From the NCBI GenBank assembly GCA_022823865.1, contig JAJEHF010000145.1:1-64000 (forward strand): DNA of 64,000 nucleotides. The letters run 5' to 3'. This DNA is from Bryobacterales bacterium. Its GTDB lineage: Bacteria; Acidobacteriota; Terriglobia; Bryobacterales; UBA6623. Under the pieces are notes generated by a model. That model did no database searches, was not told the DNA's origin, and saw only the letters and a program-made list of their open reading frames with translations. Shown piece by piece: positions 35,642 through 45,295 of this stretch. Position 1 is the stretch's first letter. Each line of letters opens with the position of its first letter. The position numbers and the translations under genes were made by a program.

Positions 35642-37432
35642 TTGAGGACCCTGTCCTGGCGCTGGCCGGATGATTCCCCCGCCCGGTCACGGCGCTGTGA
35701 GGAGTTCGCGCGCGCCTTGGGCGTACCCGATGTAATCGGCGAGGCGTTAGCCGGTCGCAAGCCGGAGGGCTTCGATCCGCAGGCTCTGGCACTGCGATCT
35801 CTAGGAGATTGCACCGCCGCGATGGGCGACCCCGGCAATACAGACGCGGCAGCTGCAAGGCTGCTTCATGCGGCCCGGACGGGCCGCGTCGGAATCCTGT
35901 GCGACTTCGATGTCGACGGAGCTACGGCCCAGGCGATTCTGGTTGAAACGCTCCGACTCGCCGGTGCCCCAAGTGGCCAAGAGCCCGCCGTCGCTGTGCC
36001 AGAGCGCAACACAGAGGGCTTCGGCCCCAACGAACGCTGCCTCAAATTGCTTGCCGACGCCGGCGTCACCTGCATCGCTGTCTTGGACTGCGGCACGGCG
36101 GCGGGCGTCCTGCTGGACGGATTTCACCAGGCTACGGGAATCGATGTGGTGGTGATCGACCACCACCCCGCACATGGCGCTCAAACACCGACCGCTGGAG
36201 TGCTGCTCAATCCTTGGGCCGCCTGGCCGGCATCCCCTGGCGAGCATGGCACGCTCTGCGCCGCTGCCTTGACATGGTTCGTGGCACGTTCGATCCTGCG
36301 CCAGGCGGGCCTGTCCAAGGCCGAAACCAAGGCCATCCGGCAGCGCATCACGCTATACGCAGCCCTCGGCACTTCGTGCGACCTGATGCCGCTCGATGCG
36401 CCGTTCAACCGCTCGCTGATCCGCCACGGGGTCCGCTTGCTCGGCGACGCCGCCTCCCGCGGCAATGGCTTGGCCGAGATCTGCGAGATCGCCAGCATAG
36501 GAGCGGCCTGCTCCGCTGATGACTTCGGCTGGAGGATCGGTCCCAGATTGAACGCCGGCTCGCGCATGGGAGAGTCGGACCTTGCGGCGCGCTGCTTGCG
36601 CGAATCGGATCGGGAGGCCGCACGGGACTTGGCCCGTCGGCTTGACCAGCACAACCAAGACCGCAAGGAACTCGGCCACAAGGCTCGGGCAGAGCTGGCA
36701 TCCCATTCAGACTTGGCGGCGTTTGAACGCGGCCCGGTGAATCTGTTCGTAGCTTCGTCCGCAACGCCGGGAACGGTCGGCCTGGTGGCGTCAGAGCTCG
36801 TCAGGCTGGCCGGATGGCCGGCCATCGCGCTCACCCAGCGAGACAACGGCGCCCTGGCGGGCTCGGGGCGATCGGCATTGGAATTCAACATCGGAGAGGC
36901 AGTCGTCGCTGCGGTCAGGAGCGGGATCGCGCGAAAGGGCGGCGGGCACGCGTCGGCATGCGGCGTAGAAATCGATTCCCAGCGACTCGAAGACCTGCGG
37001 GACTTTCTCGCAGAGCGATTCAAGGAGCACGCGGCCACGGCAGCGATTCCGTGCGAGCCTAGCCGCGTCATCGATGCCGCCCTAAGGCCAAACCACCTAG
37101 CCGCCGAGGCGCTCCTGGCGCTCGCCCAAGCCCAGCAACGACTCGAGCCGTGGGGCCCGGGGCTGGAGTTTCCGCAGTTCGGCGTGCGAGCGTGCTCGGT
37201 CGCGCGCCACAAGTTAACGGCTAACGGCCACCTGTTCGCGACACTGGAGTGCGCGGGGAGCCGATTCGAGGCCGTCTGGTGGAGCGCCCCGGACGACTGG
37301 CAAGACCGCCTCGCGGCGAACGCCGCACGCGACGGCAGGGCCGAATTGGCCGGAAAGGTCGAACTCGACTCTTGGAACGGTCTCGAGAAAGGGCGTTTCG
37401 TGATCGCTGATGCGCGGGTGCCGCAGGTCTGA
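35642..37432 (+). CDS. recJ: Single-stranded-DNA-specific exonuclease RecJ
   Basis: A 596-residue DHH-family nuclease starting at TTG 35642 behind gaggag. Motif I appears as VGILCDFDVDGATAQAILVETL, followed by AVLDCGTA and VVVIDHHPAHG (the DHH motif), all manganese ligands. The DHHA1 domain carries GRSALEFNIGEAVVAAVRSGIARKGGGHASACGVEI. A C-terminal OB-like domain follows. RecJ degrades ssDNA 5' to 3' in recombination and mismatch or base-excision repair. The gene converges on hemL with only two bases between stop codons. Confidence 0.95.
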   Translation: MRTLSWRWPDDSPARSRRCEEFARALGVPDVIGEALAGRKPEGFDPQALALRSLGDCTAAMGDPGNTDAAAARLLHAARTGRVGILCDFDVDGATAQAILVETLRLAGAPSGQEPAVAVPERNTEGFGPNERCLKLLADAGVTCIAVLDCGTAAGVLLDGFHQATGIDVVVIDHHPAHGAQTPTAGVLLNPWAAWPASPGEHGTLCAAALTWFVARSILRQAGLSKAETKAIRQRITLYAALGTSCDLMPLDAPFNRSLIRHGVRLLGDAASRGNGLAEICEIASIGAACSADDFGWRIGPRLNAGSRMGESDLAARCLRESDREAARDLARRLDQHNQDRKELGHKARAELASHSDLAAFERGPVNLFVASSATPGTVGLVASELVRLAGWPAIALTQRDNGALAGSGRSALEFNIGEAVVAAVRSGIARKGGGHASACGVEIDSQRLEDLRDFLAERFKEHAATAAIPCEPSRVIDAALRPNHLAAEALLALAQAQQRLEPWGPGLEFPQFGVRACSVARHKLTANGHLFATLECAGSRFEAVWWSAPDDWQDRLAANAARDGRAELAGKVELDSWNGLEKGRFVIADARVPQV

Positions 37433-37434
37433 AC

Positions 37435-38754
37435 TCATCCCTGCGACGGGCTCGCCGGTTGCGTCTCGGCGACGCCTGCCAACACTTTGGCTGCAGCGTT
37501 GATCGCCAGATCGATCTCGGTTTCGCCGTGGGCGTCGGAGACGAACACCGCTTCGAACTGCGAGCACGGCAGATAAATCCCGCACGCCAGCATCTCGCGG
37601 AAGTAATGCCCGAACAATTCGGTATCGCAGCTGGCCGCACCGTCCCAGTCGTGCACGGTCCGGTCGGTGAAGAAGAAAGTCACCATCGAGCCGACCCGAT
37701 TGCTGGTCAGCTTGACTCCCGCGTCCTCGGCGGCGGACATGACGCCGGCCTGCAAGCGGGCGGACGAGGCTTCGACTCGATCATAGATTCCAGGGTCGCC
37801 ACGGAGTGCGCGCAGCATCGCAAGACCTCCGGCAACAGCCAGTGGGTTCCCCGAAAGCGTCCCTCCTTGGTAGACCGCTCCGAGCGGGGCGACGTGCTGC
37901 ATGATCTCGCGCCGGCCGCCGAACGCGCCGATCGGCAGGCCGCCGCCGATGACCTTGCCCAGCGTGGTCATGTCGGGGGTGACCCCATACAGGGACTGTG
38001 CTCCGCCCAGCGCGACTCGGAACCCGGTCATCACTTCGTCGAAGATCAGCACCGTCCCGTTCTCGCTGCACAGATCGCGCAGTGCTTGCAAGAAGCCGGG
38101 CCGAGGCGGCACGCAGCCCATGTTGCCGGCGACCGGCTCGAGGATCACGGCTGCGAGCCTGTCGCCGTAGGTCGAGAACGCTTCCTGAACGGCGGCTGCG
38201 CCGTTGTACGGCAGCGGCAGGGTAGTCGCGGCAAAGCCTTCCGGCACGCCCCCGGAATCGGAGATGCCCAATGTGGCCAGCCCCGAGCCGGCCTTGACAA
38301 GCAAGGAATCGACGTGCCCGTGGTAGTTGCCGACAAACTTGATCGCCAAGTCGCGACCGGTGTAGCCGCGCGCCACGCGCAGGGCGCTCATCGTGGCCTC
38401 GGTGCCCGAGTTCACCAGTCGCACCATCTCGATGGACGGCACGATCTCGCAAATCAGCTCGGCCATCTTGACCTCGGCCACGGTTGGGGCTCCGAAGCTC
38501 GTACTTGTGTCGAGGGCCCCTTCCAAGGCAGCGATCACCTCAGGGTGGCGGTGACCGAGGAACAGCGGCCCCCAAGACCCCACGAAGTCGACGTATTCGT
38601 TCCCGTCCACGTCCCACAGGCGGCATCCGTCGCCGCGCGCGATAAAGACAGGCTCCCGGCCAACTGCGCGAAAGGCCCGGGCGGGCGAGTTCACGCCGCC
38701 GGGAATGACCTGCTGGGCCTCTTTGAACAAGGCGCTGGAGAGTTCATGCTGCAT
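37435..38754 (-). CDS. hemL: Glutamate-1-semialdehyde 2,1-aminomutase
   Basis: A 439-residue PLP enzyme of the C5 haem pathway that converts glutamate-1-semialdehyde to 5-aminolevulinate. ATG 38754 (MQHELSSALFKEAQQVIPGGVNSPARAF) is the proper start; the track ORF adds 63 upstream residues. Diagnostic segments are NSPARAF, SGTEATMSALRVARGYTGRDLAIKFVGNYHGH, FDEVMTGFRVALGGAQ and the PLP-lysine region TLGKVIGGGLPIGAFGG. It is the last gene of a fabV-moaB-lipoprotein-hemL operon with gaps of 17-35 nt. Confidence 0.97.
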   Translation of the reverse strand: MQHELSSALFKEAQQVIPGGVNSPARAFRAVGREPVFIARGDGCRLWDVDGNEYVDFVGSWGPLFLGHRHPEVIAALEGALDTSTSFGAPTVAEVKMAELICEIVPSIEMVRLVNSGTEATMSALRVARGYTGRDLAIKFVGNYHGHVDSLLVKAGSGLATLGISDSGGVPEGFAATTLPLPYNGAAAVQEAFSTYGDRLAAVILEPVAGNMGCVPPRPGFLQALRDLCSENGTVLIFDEVMTGFRVALGGAQSLYGVTPDMTTLGKVIGGGLPIGAFGGRREIMQHVAPLGAVYQGGTLSGNPLAVAGGLAMLRALRGDPGIYDRVEASSARLQAGVMSAAEDAGVKLTSNRVGSMVTFFFTDRTVHDWDGAASCDTELFGHYFREMLACGIYLPCSQFEAVFVSDAHGETEIDLAINAAAKVLAGVAETQPASPSQG

Positions 38755-38779
38755 AAGTCCGTTCCGTTTCGAATCCTGC

Positions 38780-39214
38780 CTACTGCTGCCCGCCGTCCAA
38801 TGGCGGGTGCCCCGGAGGAAGTTCCGGGCTGGGTTGGACAGTAGGGGGATGTCCCGGTGGCAGCCCTGACGTGGGCGGATGGTTCGGCGGCAGCGCCGCA
38901 GGAGAACTGCTGGCGGGTTCGGGCGGCAGGACCTTCCAGCCATCGGGGTCGCGTCGCAGCTGATACAGCATCTTCATGGCCGCCTTGGGATCGTCCGAAG
39001 CCACGATAGAAACCGAGACGGTGGCATGGTCTCCGTCGTAGCGGATGCGATCCGCCTTGACCTGCATTTGGTCGAGCCGCAGGTCCGTGCGCTCGGCCAA
39101 GTAGCTCTCTACGGCCGCTTCGATTTCGGCTGCCGACCGGGGTGCCTCGTCAGAACAAGCCAGCCCTAGCAATGAGACCAGCGTGATGAACACGCGAGGG
39201 TGCAGGGATCTCAC
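38780..39214 (-). CDS. Small lipoprotein with proline-rich tail, unknown function
   Basis: A 144-residue protein with GTG start and lipoprotein signal (VFITLVSLLGLAC, lipobox LGLAC). The middle (EIEAAVESYLAERTDLRLDQMQVKADRIRYDGDHATVSVSIVASDDPKAAMKMLYQLRRDPDGWKV) looks like a small alpha/beta domain of the kind that measures or binds a partner. The last 40 residues are a PPNHPP/PPGHPP repeat that would be extended. It sits inside the fabV-moaB-hemL operon, 25 nt before hemL. No family is recognised. Confidence 0.8.
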   Translation of the reverse strand: MRSLHPRVFITLVSLLGLACSDEAPRSAAEIEAAVESYLAERTDLRLDQMQVKADRIRYDGDHATVSVSIVASDDPKAAMKMLYQLRRDPDGWKVLPPEPASSSPAALPPNHPPTSGLPPGHPPTVQPSPELPPGHPPLDGGQQ

Positions 39215-39249
39215 GCTGCCTCCGGCACTAGCCCGAGTATAGCCACTCG

Positions 39250-39768
39250 CTAGCGGGTGATTTCCCAGGCCAGGTGGGCCAGTTCCGGCTGAATCAGCTT
39301 CTCCCAGGCGAGCCGAACGGCGGCGGGAGAGCCCGGCGTGGAGATCACAACCGTATCCCGGTAGACGCCGGCCGTGGCCCGCGAGAGCATCGCAGAGGCG
39401 CCGACCTGGTCATAGCTGAGCATCCGAAACAGCTCGCCGAAGCCGGTCAGCTCCTTTTCCATCGCGCGACTGAGAACATCATAGGTTCGATCCCGGCGCG
39501 AAATGCCGGTGCCGCCGTTGAAGAGCGCGACCTGCACCTGTTCCTCGGCCGCCAGCTCGTCCAGCGCCGCCGCCACTTGATCGGGCTCGTCCGGCACGAT
39601 GCGAATCGAGTGCAGCAGATTGCCGGACTGTTCGACAGCTTCTGTGAGGAATGCCGCGTTGGCATCGGTCTTGGGCGTGCGGCTGTCACTGACGGTCACA
39701 ACCGCAAGCGTCACCGGACCCCGCTCCGCGGCGAGCCTGCGGTGCTGCACGTTGCTTTCGGGGGCCAT
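39250..39768 (-). CDS. moaB: Molybdenum cofactor biosynthesis protein MoaB/MogA family
   Basis: A 172-residue protein started at ATG 39768 (MAPESNVQHRRLAAERGPVTLAVVTVSDSRT); the longer track ORF overlaps fabV and is unlikely. The MoCF-binding fold is clear: VTVSDSRTPKTDANAAFL, then VALFNGGTGISRRDRTYDVLSRAMEKELTGFGELFRMLSYDQVGASAMLSRATAGVYRDTVVISTPGSPAAVRLA, with the TG-S-RD substrate loop and GS-PAA motif. It adenylates molybdopterin or plays a related role. A molybdenum enzyme must exist elsewhere in the genome. Confidence 0.93.
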   Translation of the reverse strand: MAPESNVQHRRLAAERGPVTLAVVTVSDSRTPKTDANAAFLTEAVEQSGNLLHSIRIVPDEPDQVAAALDELAAEEQVQVALFNGGTGISRRDRTYDVLSRAMEKELTGFGELFRMLSYDQVGASAMLSRATAGVYRDTVVISTPGSPAAVRLAWEKLIQPELAHLAWEITR

Positions 39769-39785
39769 GGTGGAAATCCTCCAGT

Positions 39786-40988
39786 CTAGGGCAAGAACAC
39801 CTCGGTCTCGACCGGCAGGCCATAGTCGACGCCGTCCACGTCGAAACCGAATAGGTTGTTGAAGTCCCGGCGAAATCCCGCAAAGTCCGCCAATTCCGCC
39901 AAGTTGTCGGTCTCCACCATGGGCCACAGCCCGGCGACCTCCTCCTGAACGTCGACGCGCATTTCCAGATCATCGAGGCGAATCAGCCCGCCTGCGTCAC
40001 ATCGCGGCCCGCGTTCCGCGGCAAGGTGCTCCCGGACCAAGCGAGTCATCTGCTCGATACAGCCTTCGTGGACCCCCTTGGCCTTCATCACTCGAAACAG
40101 CAGGCTCACATACAGGGGCACGACCGGAATCGCCGCCGATGCTTGCGTGACGACGGCCTTGTTGACCGCTACCCAGGCAGCTCCGCCGACTTCTTGTTCC
40201 AACCTGGCGTTCAGACTGTCGGCAGTTGCCTTAAGATGCTGCTTGGCCGCGCCGATCGTGCCGTCCTTGTAAATCGGCCACGTCAGCGCAGGGCCGTAGT
40301 AGCTATAGGCCAGCGTCTGCGCACCCTGCGCCAGCAACCCGCTGTCGGCAAGCCCTTCGACCCACCAGCGCCAGTCCTCGCCTCCCATGACTGCCACGGT
40401 TTCGTCGATCTCCGCTTGTGTGGCCGCCTCGACCGATGCTGTGCCCACCGTTCCGTTGCCCAGATCGACGGTCTTTCCAGTAAACGGCGACCCGATGGCC
40501 TTCAGGCTGGAAGTGTGTGTGACACCTGTTCTGGGATTCGTGCGCTTGGGCGATGCGAGGCTGTAGACGACCAGGTCCACCTTCCCCATCGATTCTTCAA
40601 TGACATGCGCGACCTCTTGCTTGATCTCGTCGGAGAAGGCATCGCCGTTGACGCTGCGCGCCCACAGCCCGTCGCGCTCGGCAGCTTGATGCAGGGCAAC
40701 GCAGTTGTAGTAGCCGGCGCTTGCGGTGCGCCGCCCAGCCGGAGGCTTCTCGAAGAACACGCCCAGCGTGCGGCACCCCAAGCCCCAGCCGGTCGCGATG
40801 CGCGTCGACAGGCCATAGCCGGTCGACGCCCCCAGGACCAAGACATTGCGCAAGCGAGTCGACGGCCTCGAAGGCATGCTGCTCCGCACATGCGAGATCT
40901 GCCGTTCCACGTTCCGGGCGCACCCCGCTGGATGGGCGTTCACGCAAATGAAGCCTCGTGACCGCTGCTTGACGATTTGTTCCGGCAT
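39786..40988 (-). CDS. fabV: Enoyl-[acyl-carrier-protein] / trans-2-enoyl-CoA reductase FabV
   Basis: A 400-residue enzyme matching the normal FabV length, started at ATG 40988 (MPEQIVKQRSRGFICVNAHPAGCARNVERQI). The nucleotide-binding loop is VLVLGASTGYGLSTRIATGWGLGC, and the catalytic Tyr-x8-Lys is in YSYYGPALTWPIYKDGTIGAAKQHL. It reduces enoyl thioesters in the last step of fatty-acid elongation and is the triclosan-insensitive type. It is the first gene of a four-gene minus-strand operon with moaB 17 nt downstream. Confidence 0.96.
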   Translation of the reverse strand: MPEQIVKQRSRGFICVNAHPAGCARNVERQISHVRSSMPSRPSTRLRNVLVLGASTGYGLSTRIATGWGLGCRTLGVFFEKPPAGRRTASAGYYNCVALHQAAERDGLWARSVNGDAFSDEIKQEVAHVIEESMGKVDLVVYSLASPKRTNPRTGVTHTSSLKAIGSPFTGKTVDLGNGTVGTASVEAATQAEIDETVAVMGGEDWRWWVEGLADSGLLAQGAQTLAYSYYGPALTWPIYKDGTIGAAKQHLKATADSLNARLEQEVGGAAWVAVNKAVVTQASAAIPVVPLYVSLLFRVMKAKGVHEGCIEQMTRLVREHLAAERGPRCDAGGLIRLDDLEMRVDVQEEVAGLWPMVETDNLAELADFAGFRRDFNNLFGFDVDGVDYGLPVETEVFLP

Positions 40989-41236
40989 GGACTCGCTCTC
41001 CCATCTTACGGCGGCCTGCGCGCCGAGCTCTTGAGCTTGGAGTTTCGTGCCATGCCAGCGGCTACGCCGGGCGTCAGCCTCGGCAATCGTGCCCGGCATG
41101 ACTTCGGATCGTCGCCAGCACGTCTCGGGCGGGGCTCAGCCTGACGCCCGTGGAGCCGCTGGCGGGGAGCCATTTCCTCGCCTGGACGGGTCGCCCTCGC
41201 GGCTCTTCAGACGAAACGGAGTGGCAGCTGTGGCAG

Positions 41237-42400
41237 TCAGGCGAGGAGTTCGCCGTCCCAAAGGCACTTCAGAAAATCCTCGACCGGTAGGATCTCGACA
41301 GCGCCAATGAGCCGAGGCACAGACTCCCGGCAGACCAAGAACTGCCGCTTCACGGTTGTTTCGGCTGCGAGACGTTGTAATCCAGTCAGGTCACGTCGGC
41401 TCACGGAACTGGTCGCCTTAACCTCGACCGCAACCTCGTCGCCGATCACGAAATCCACCTCGGAGCCGTCCTCTGTCCTCCAATAGGCAAGCCTCCGCTG
41501 GTCGCGTGCGTAGGCGAGCCAGGCACTCAACTCACAGAAGACGAGTTGCTCAAGGGCGGGACCGAACGTCGGGCTGCCCGGGAGAATCTCGCCCATCGAC
41601 GCCAGTGCGTTGGCGATCCCGACATCGAAGAAGAACAGCTTGGCGCGGGAAACCGGTTTGCGGCGCGCCTTGCGGGGAGCGAACGGCGGAAGCAGCGTCC
41701 CGAGGAGGGTATCTTCGATCACTTGGAAGTACTCGCGGACCGTGCGCGCCGGGACGGCTGCGTCGGACCCCAAGCGCTCGAAGACGATGGGCTGCGCGTA
41801 GCTCGCGCCCGCGGCTGCGAGAAAGCGCGAGAAGGGCTCGATCCCCCGCACCAGCCCCTCCGCCTGAATCTCCAGCCGCAGATAGTTGCCACAGTAGGCT
41901 CGGAGGTCTTCCATGGGCTCGTCCGAGAAGTAGATTGAGGGAATCCCGCCGACGTTTATCGCCCGCTGGAGGTCCCAATCGGGCACCTCTGCGGAGACGA
42001 ACGGAAACATCCGCCTGGTCCGGGCGCGGCCTCCCAAGAGGTTCACGCCGCCGCGGCGCAGCTTGACCGGGCTGCTTGCTGCCAAGACGAACCGGAACCC
42101 GCGATTCTCGATCAGGCCGTGCACCTCATCGAGCAAGCTGGGCAGTTTCTGGATCTCGTCGATCAACACGGGGCCGGTGGCGGGGTCCACGGTCGCGAGT
42201 TCCTGGCGCAGCCGCCCGGGCTCACGCGACAGGCGCAGAAAGACCTCGCCGTGCAGCAGATCGAACAAGGGAGAGTTGGGAAAGCGCTGACGCAGCCAAG
42301 TCGTCTTCCCGGTCTGTCGCGGCCCGAAGAGGAATACGGAACGGCTGTTCAGATCCCGACCAAGGTCGAGACGGCGTGGCAGCGGTTCCATTTGGCTCAC
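41237..42400 (-). CDS. AAA-14/DUF4143 family ATPase
   Basis: A 387-residue protein with Walker A GPRQTGKTTWLRQ, Walker B-like VLIDEIQKLPSLLDEVHGLIE and sensor region FRFVLAASSPVKLRRGGVNLLGGRA. The C-terminal DUF4143 module ends in a PD-(D/E)xK-like GSEVDFVIGDEVAVEVKAT. This family is common, often horizontally acquired, and of unknown role; stress or mobile-element links have been proposed. Here it is a single gene between fabV and the gamma-carbonic anhydrase, with an unusual GCATAT repeat in its promoter. Confidence 0.93.
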   Translation of the reverse strand: MSQMEPLPRRLDLGRDLNSRSVFLFGPRQTGKTTWLRQRFPNSPLFDLLHGEVFLRLSREPGRLRQELATVDPATGPVLIDEIQKLPSLLDEVHGLIENRGFRFVLAASSPVKLRRGGVNLLGGRARTRRMFPFVSAEVPDWDLQRAINVGGIPSIYFSDEPMEDLRAYCGNYLRLEIQAEGLVRGIEPFSRFLAAAGASYAQPIVFERLGSDAAVPARTVREYFQVIEDTLLGTLLPPFAPRKARRKPVSRAKLFFFDVGIANALASMGEILPGSPTFGPALEQLVFCELSAWLAYARDQRRLAYWRTEDGSEVDFVIGDEVAVEVKATSSVSRRDLTGLQRLAAETTVKRQFLVCRESVPRLIGAVEILPVEDFLKCLWDGELLA

Positions 42401-42407
42401 AGTTTCA

Positions 42408-42445
42408 GCATATCATATGCGGATAACTGTATGTTTCCCGCATAT
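42408..42445 (-). promoter_or_regulatory. GCATAT repeats upstream of the DUF4143 ATPase
   Basis: GCATATCATATGC (42408-42420) is a perfect palindrome around one base. Its ATATGCGG arm pairs with CCGCATAT at 42438-42445 over a 15-nt spacer. The repeats sit 8-45 nt before the gene start, overlap a TATGAT -10-like box on the minus strand, and probably form an operator. Confidence 0.5.
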
Positions 42446-42945
42446 CTACTGCGAAATTCAACACATGAAGCGGTCTTGCTGCCACTGGAATCGATCTCGC
42501 ACAGCAAGTGGTGCGCGCGCGACGTCGGGGCGCGTACCGTTCACTGTCCTTATGTCGGGGACCTGCCGAGGAGAGCCGCCGGTTTCTGGGACCCGCTCGG
42601 CGCAGTACCGCAGGTTGGGCGAGCCGCCGCTGCGGCGGCTCGGAGATCCCTCCGCCTGCCAGCAGAGGGTGGCCCGTCGCAGCCATTGCTGCGCGACGTG
42701 TACGGAGGCGTGCGTCACGCCCCGAAGCGCAAGCGGACAGTAGGCCAGGAATGGCCGGCCCCGACCCCTGCGAAGCGGCCGGGATTGATGTGGGCGAGTC
42801 AAGACGCGACGCGCAAGCTGGTCGACCTTTCCAACGCTTGCCCCGTGGTGCTATGTTTGAAGTCAGTTCGCCGCTCGGTGATGTGACAGCCTGACTCGAC
42901 CCGTCACACTTTTCCCCCCAGACCGTAGCGGACCCTCGGATTGCC
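42446..42945. other. Intergenic region with a strong GC hairpin
   Basis: No convincing gene is seen between the divergent DUF4143 and carbonic anhydrase genes. At 42620-42642 CGAGCCGCC-gctgc-GGCGGCTCG is a perfect 9-bp stem with a 5-nt loop and no following T-run. The long ORFs in this stretch (42119-42886 plus strand, 42405-42947 minus strand) have low-complexity, Arg/Ala-rich products and look like chance. Confidence 0.5.
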
Positions 42946-43455
42946 ATGATTCGAAGCTTTCGTGGCGCTCGGCCAGCCGTCGCGCCCAGCGCCTACATCG
43001 ACCCGAGCGCCGTGCTGATCGGGGATGTCAGCGTCGGCGCCCAGTCCAGCGTTTGGTGCAACGTCACCGTGCGGGCCGACACCTCCAAGGTCGCCATCGG
43101 CGAAGACACCAGCATCCAGGACAATAGCTGCCTGCATGAGGACGCAGACGCGCCGCTGACGATCGGCGACCGCGTGGTCGTTGGACACTCCTGCACGGTC
43201 CACGGCTGCGTGGTCGAAGACGACTGCCTGATCGGCATGGGCTCGACCATCTTGAGCAAGGCACACATCGGAGCCGGTTCAATCGTTGCGGCCGGAGCGG
43301 TGGTTCTGGGCGGCACAGTAGTGCCGCCACGCAGCTTGGTGGCCGGAGTGCCCGCCAAGGTCAAGCGCAGCGTGAGTGACGAGGAAGTGGAACGCACGCG
43401 CACGAACGCCGAGCACTACGTCGAGCTGTCGCGCGAGTACCTGGACGAGACCTGA
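42946..43455 (+). CDS. Gamma-carbonic anhydrase family protein (left-handed beta-helix)
   Basis: A 169-residue protein with hexapeptide repeats ([84 protein letters not shown]). The zinc ligands appear as H in CLHEDADAP and two His in [12 protein letters not shown], so the metal site is intact. It is probably YrdA/CaiE-like: a bicarbonate dehydratase or relative, trimeric and cytosolic. Its stop shares one base with the aspS start, so the two are co-translated. Confidence 0.93.
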   Translation: MIRSFRGARPAVAPSAYIDPSAVLIGDVSVGAQSSVWCNVTVRADTSKVAIGEDTSIQDNSCLHEDADAPLTIGDRVVVGHSCTVHGCVVEDDCLIGMGSTILSKAHIGAGSIVAAGAVVLGGTVVPPRSLVAGVPAKVKRSVSDEEVERTRTNAEHYVELSREYLDET

Positions 43456-45263
43456 TGCCGGATCAAGAGCCAGAAGCCCTCCAGACCCAGCCCTTGGGAT
43501 CGCTGGAGCGAACCCACTATTGCGGGGCAATCCGCGACTCCGACATCGGGACGAGCGCGGTCCTGATGGGCTGGGTTCACCGCAAGCGCGACCTCGGGGG
43601 CTTGCTCTTCCTGCACTTGCGCGATCGCAGCGGAATCTCGCAGGTCGTGTTCAACGCCGAGACCCACCCCGAGGCCCACGAACGCGCGGAGGCCCTGCGC
43701 AGCGAGTACGTGATCGCCGTGGAGGGGCCGATCATTCGCCGCTCCGAAGAGACCTACAACCCGAATCTCGACACCGGCACGGTCGAGCTGGTCGCCGAAA
43801 AGCTGACGGTTCTGAGCACTTCCAAGACGCCGCCGTTCCAGCTCGACGAGGAGGATCGCACAAGCGTCGGCGAGGACACGCGCCTCAAGTACCGCTACAT
43901 CGACTTGCGCCGCCCCCGCATGCAGCGCAACATCCAACTGCGCCACGACATCAACGCAGCCGTTCGCAAATCACTCAGCGACCAAGGGTTCTTGGAAATC
44001 GAGACCCCCTTCATGACTCGCTCGACGCCGGAAGGCGCGCGGGATTTCCTAGTGCCGAGCCGCATCCAGCTCGGCTCGATGTATGCCCTGCCCCAGTCTC
44101 CGCAACTGTTCAAGCAGCTGCTGATGGTCGGCGGCTACGACCGGTACTTCCAGATCGTGCGCTGCTTCCGCGACGAGGACCTGCGCGCCGACCGGCAGCC
44201 CGAGTTCACCCAGATCGACGTCGAAATGTCGTTCGTCAACGAAGACGGCGTGCTGGCCGTCGTCGAGGGGCTGATGACAAGCGTGTGCGCGGCGGCCGGG
44301 GCCCGCGAGCCGGACCTGCCAGTGCCGCGGCTGACCTACGCCGAAGCGATGGAAGGCTACGGCAGCGACAAGCCCGACCTGCGCCTGCCACCGATGGCCG
44401 TGGTGACGGACCTGTTGGCTCCGGAAGACCTCCCGATGCAGGGCCCGCTGGTCGCAATCCGCACTCCCGCAGTGGGGCAGCTGACCCGGCGCGAACGCGA
44501 ACAATTCCGTGAATTCGCCGCGGAGCAGAACCTGAGAATCTTTGACGACTTCCGGGGCCTGTCAAAGAAGATGCCGGAGCAGATGCAGGCGGTCAGGGAC
44601 CGCCTGCAAGCCGACGAGCAGGATTTCCTCGTGCTCGTCACCGGCGCGAAACCCCTCTCCGGGCCGCGCCCCGACCAAGCGGTCTTGGCCGCGGCGGGCA
44701 ATCTCAAGCAGCTTATCGGGGCAGCCTTTGCGGATCGCCACGGCCTGCTCAAGGACGATGACCTGCGCTTCCTTTGGGTCACCGATTTTCCGATGTTCGA
44801 GTGGGACGCCAACGAGGGCGACTGGACGCCGGCCCACCATCCGTTCACGTCGCCCCACGACGAGGATATCGACAAGTTGATCGCCGATCCGGAAGCGTGC
44901 CGCTCCAAGGCCTACGACCTGGTCCTCAACGGAGTCGAGCTAGGTTCAGGGTCGATCCGTATCCACCGCCAGGACGTGCAGTCGAAGGTCTTCGAGGCTC
45001 TGGGACTGGCTGCCGAAGAAGCGAACCATCGCTTCGGCTTCTTCTTGGAGGCACTGCAGTACGGCACGCCCCCGCACGGAGGCATTGCGCTGGGACTGGA
45101 CCGCTTGGTCATGCTGCTCGCCGGCGAGGCTACGATCCGCGACGTGATTCCCTTCCCCAAGACCGCCAAGGGCACCGATCTGATGTGCGAAGCGCCGAAT
45201 ACGGTGCCAGACCGAAATCTGGCCGAAGTGGGCATCGCACTGCGGGTCCGCGCCAAGGCCTAG
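43455..45263 (+). CDS. aspS: Aspartyl-tRNA synthetase, bacterial type
   Basis: A 602-residue class IIb synthetase. The N-terminal OB fold begins [49 protein letters not shown]. Motif 1 is in [25 protein letters not shown], motif 2 in [30 protein letters not shown], and motif 3 in [28 protein letters not shown]. The large bacterial GAD insertion lies between motifs 2 and 3. Length and motifs are normal. The start overlaps the carbonic anhydrase stop by one base. Confidence 0.97.
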   Translation: MPDQEPEALQTQPLGSLERTHYCGAIRDSDIGTSAVLMGWVHRKRDLGGLLFLHLRDRSGISQVVFNAETHPEAHERAEALRSEYVIAVEGPIIRRSEETYNPNLDTGTVELVAEKLTVLSTSKTPPFQLDEEDRTSVGEDTRLKYRYIDLRRPRMQRNIQLRHDINAAVRKSLSDQGFLEIETPFMTRSTPEGARDFLVPSRIQLGSMYALPQSPQLFKQLLMVGGYDRYFQIVRCFRDEDLRADRQPEFTQIDVEMSFVNEDGVLAVVEGLMTSVCAAAGAREPDLPVPRLTYAEAMEGYGSDKPDLRLPPMAVVTDLLAPEDLPMQGPLVAIRTPAVGQLTRREREQFREFAAEQNLRIFDDFRGLSKKMPEQMQAVRDRLQADEQDFLVLVTGAKPLSGPRPDQAVLAAAGNLKQLIGAAFADRHGLLKDDDLRFLWVTDFPMFEWDANEGDWTPAHHPFTSPHDEDIDKLIADPEACRSKAYDLVLNGVELGSGSIRIHRQDVQSKVFEALGLAAEEANHRFGFFLEALQYGTPPHGGIALGLDRLVMLLAGEATIRDVIPFPKTAKGTDLMCEAPNTVPDRNLAEVGIALRVRAKA

Positions 45264-45295
45264 CAGGGCCTCAGAACAGATCCCAGGATCCGAGC

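Noticed and set aside
42405-42947. 180-aa minus-strand ORF (and overlapping plus-strand ORFs) between the DUF4143 and carbonic anhydrase genes
   Set aside because: Arg/Ala/Ser-rich product, no domain, no ribosome site; typical of chance ORFs in GC-rich DNA.
44774-45295. Upstream part of the 44774-46279 ORF as an epimerase N-terminus
   Set aside because: It lies over aspS in another frame; the epimerase begins at ATG 45296 with a ribosome site and a Rossmann motif.
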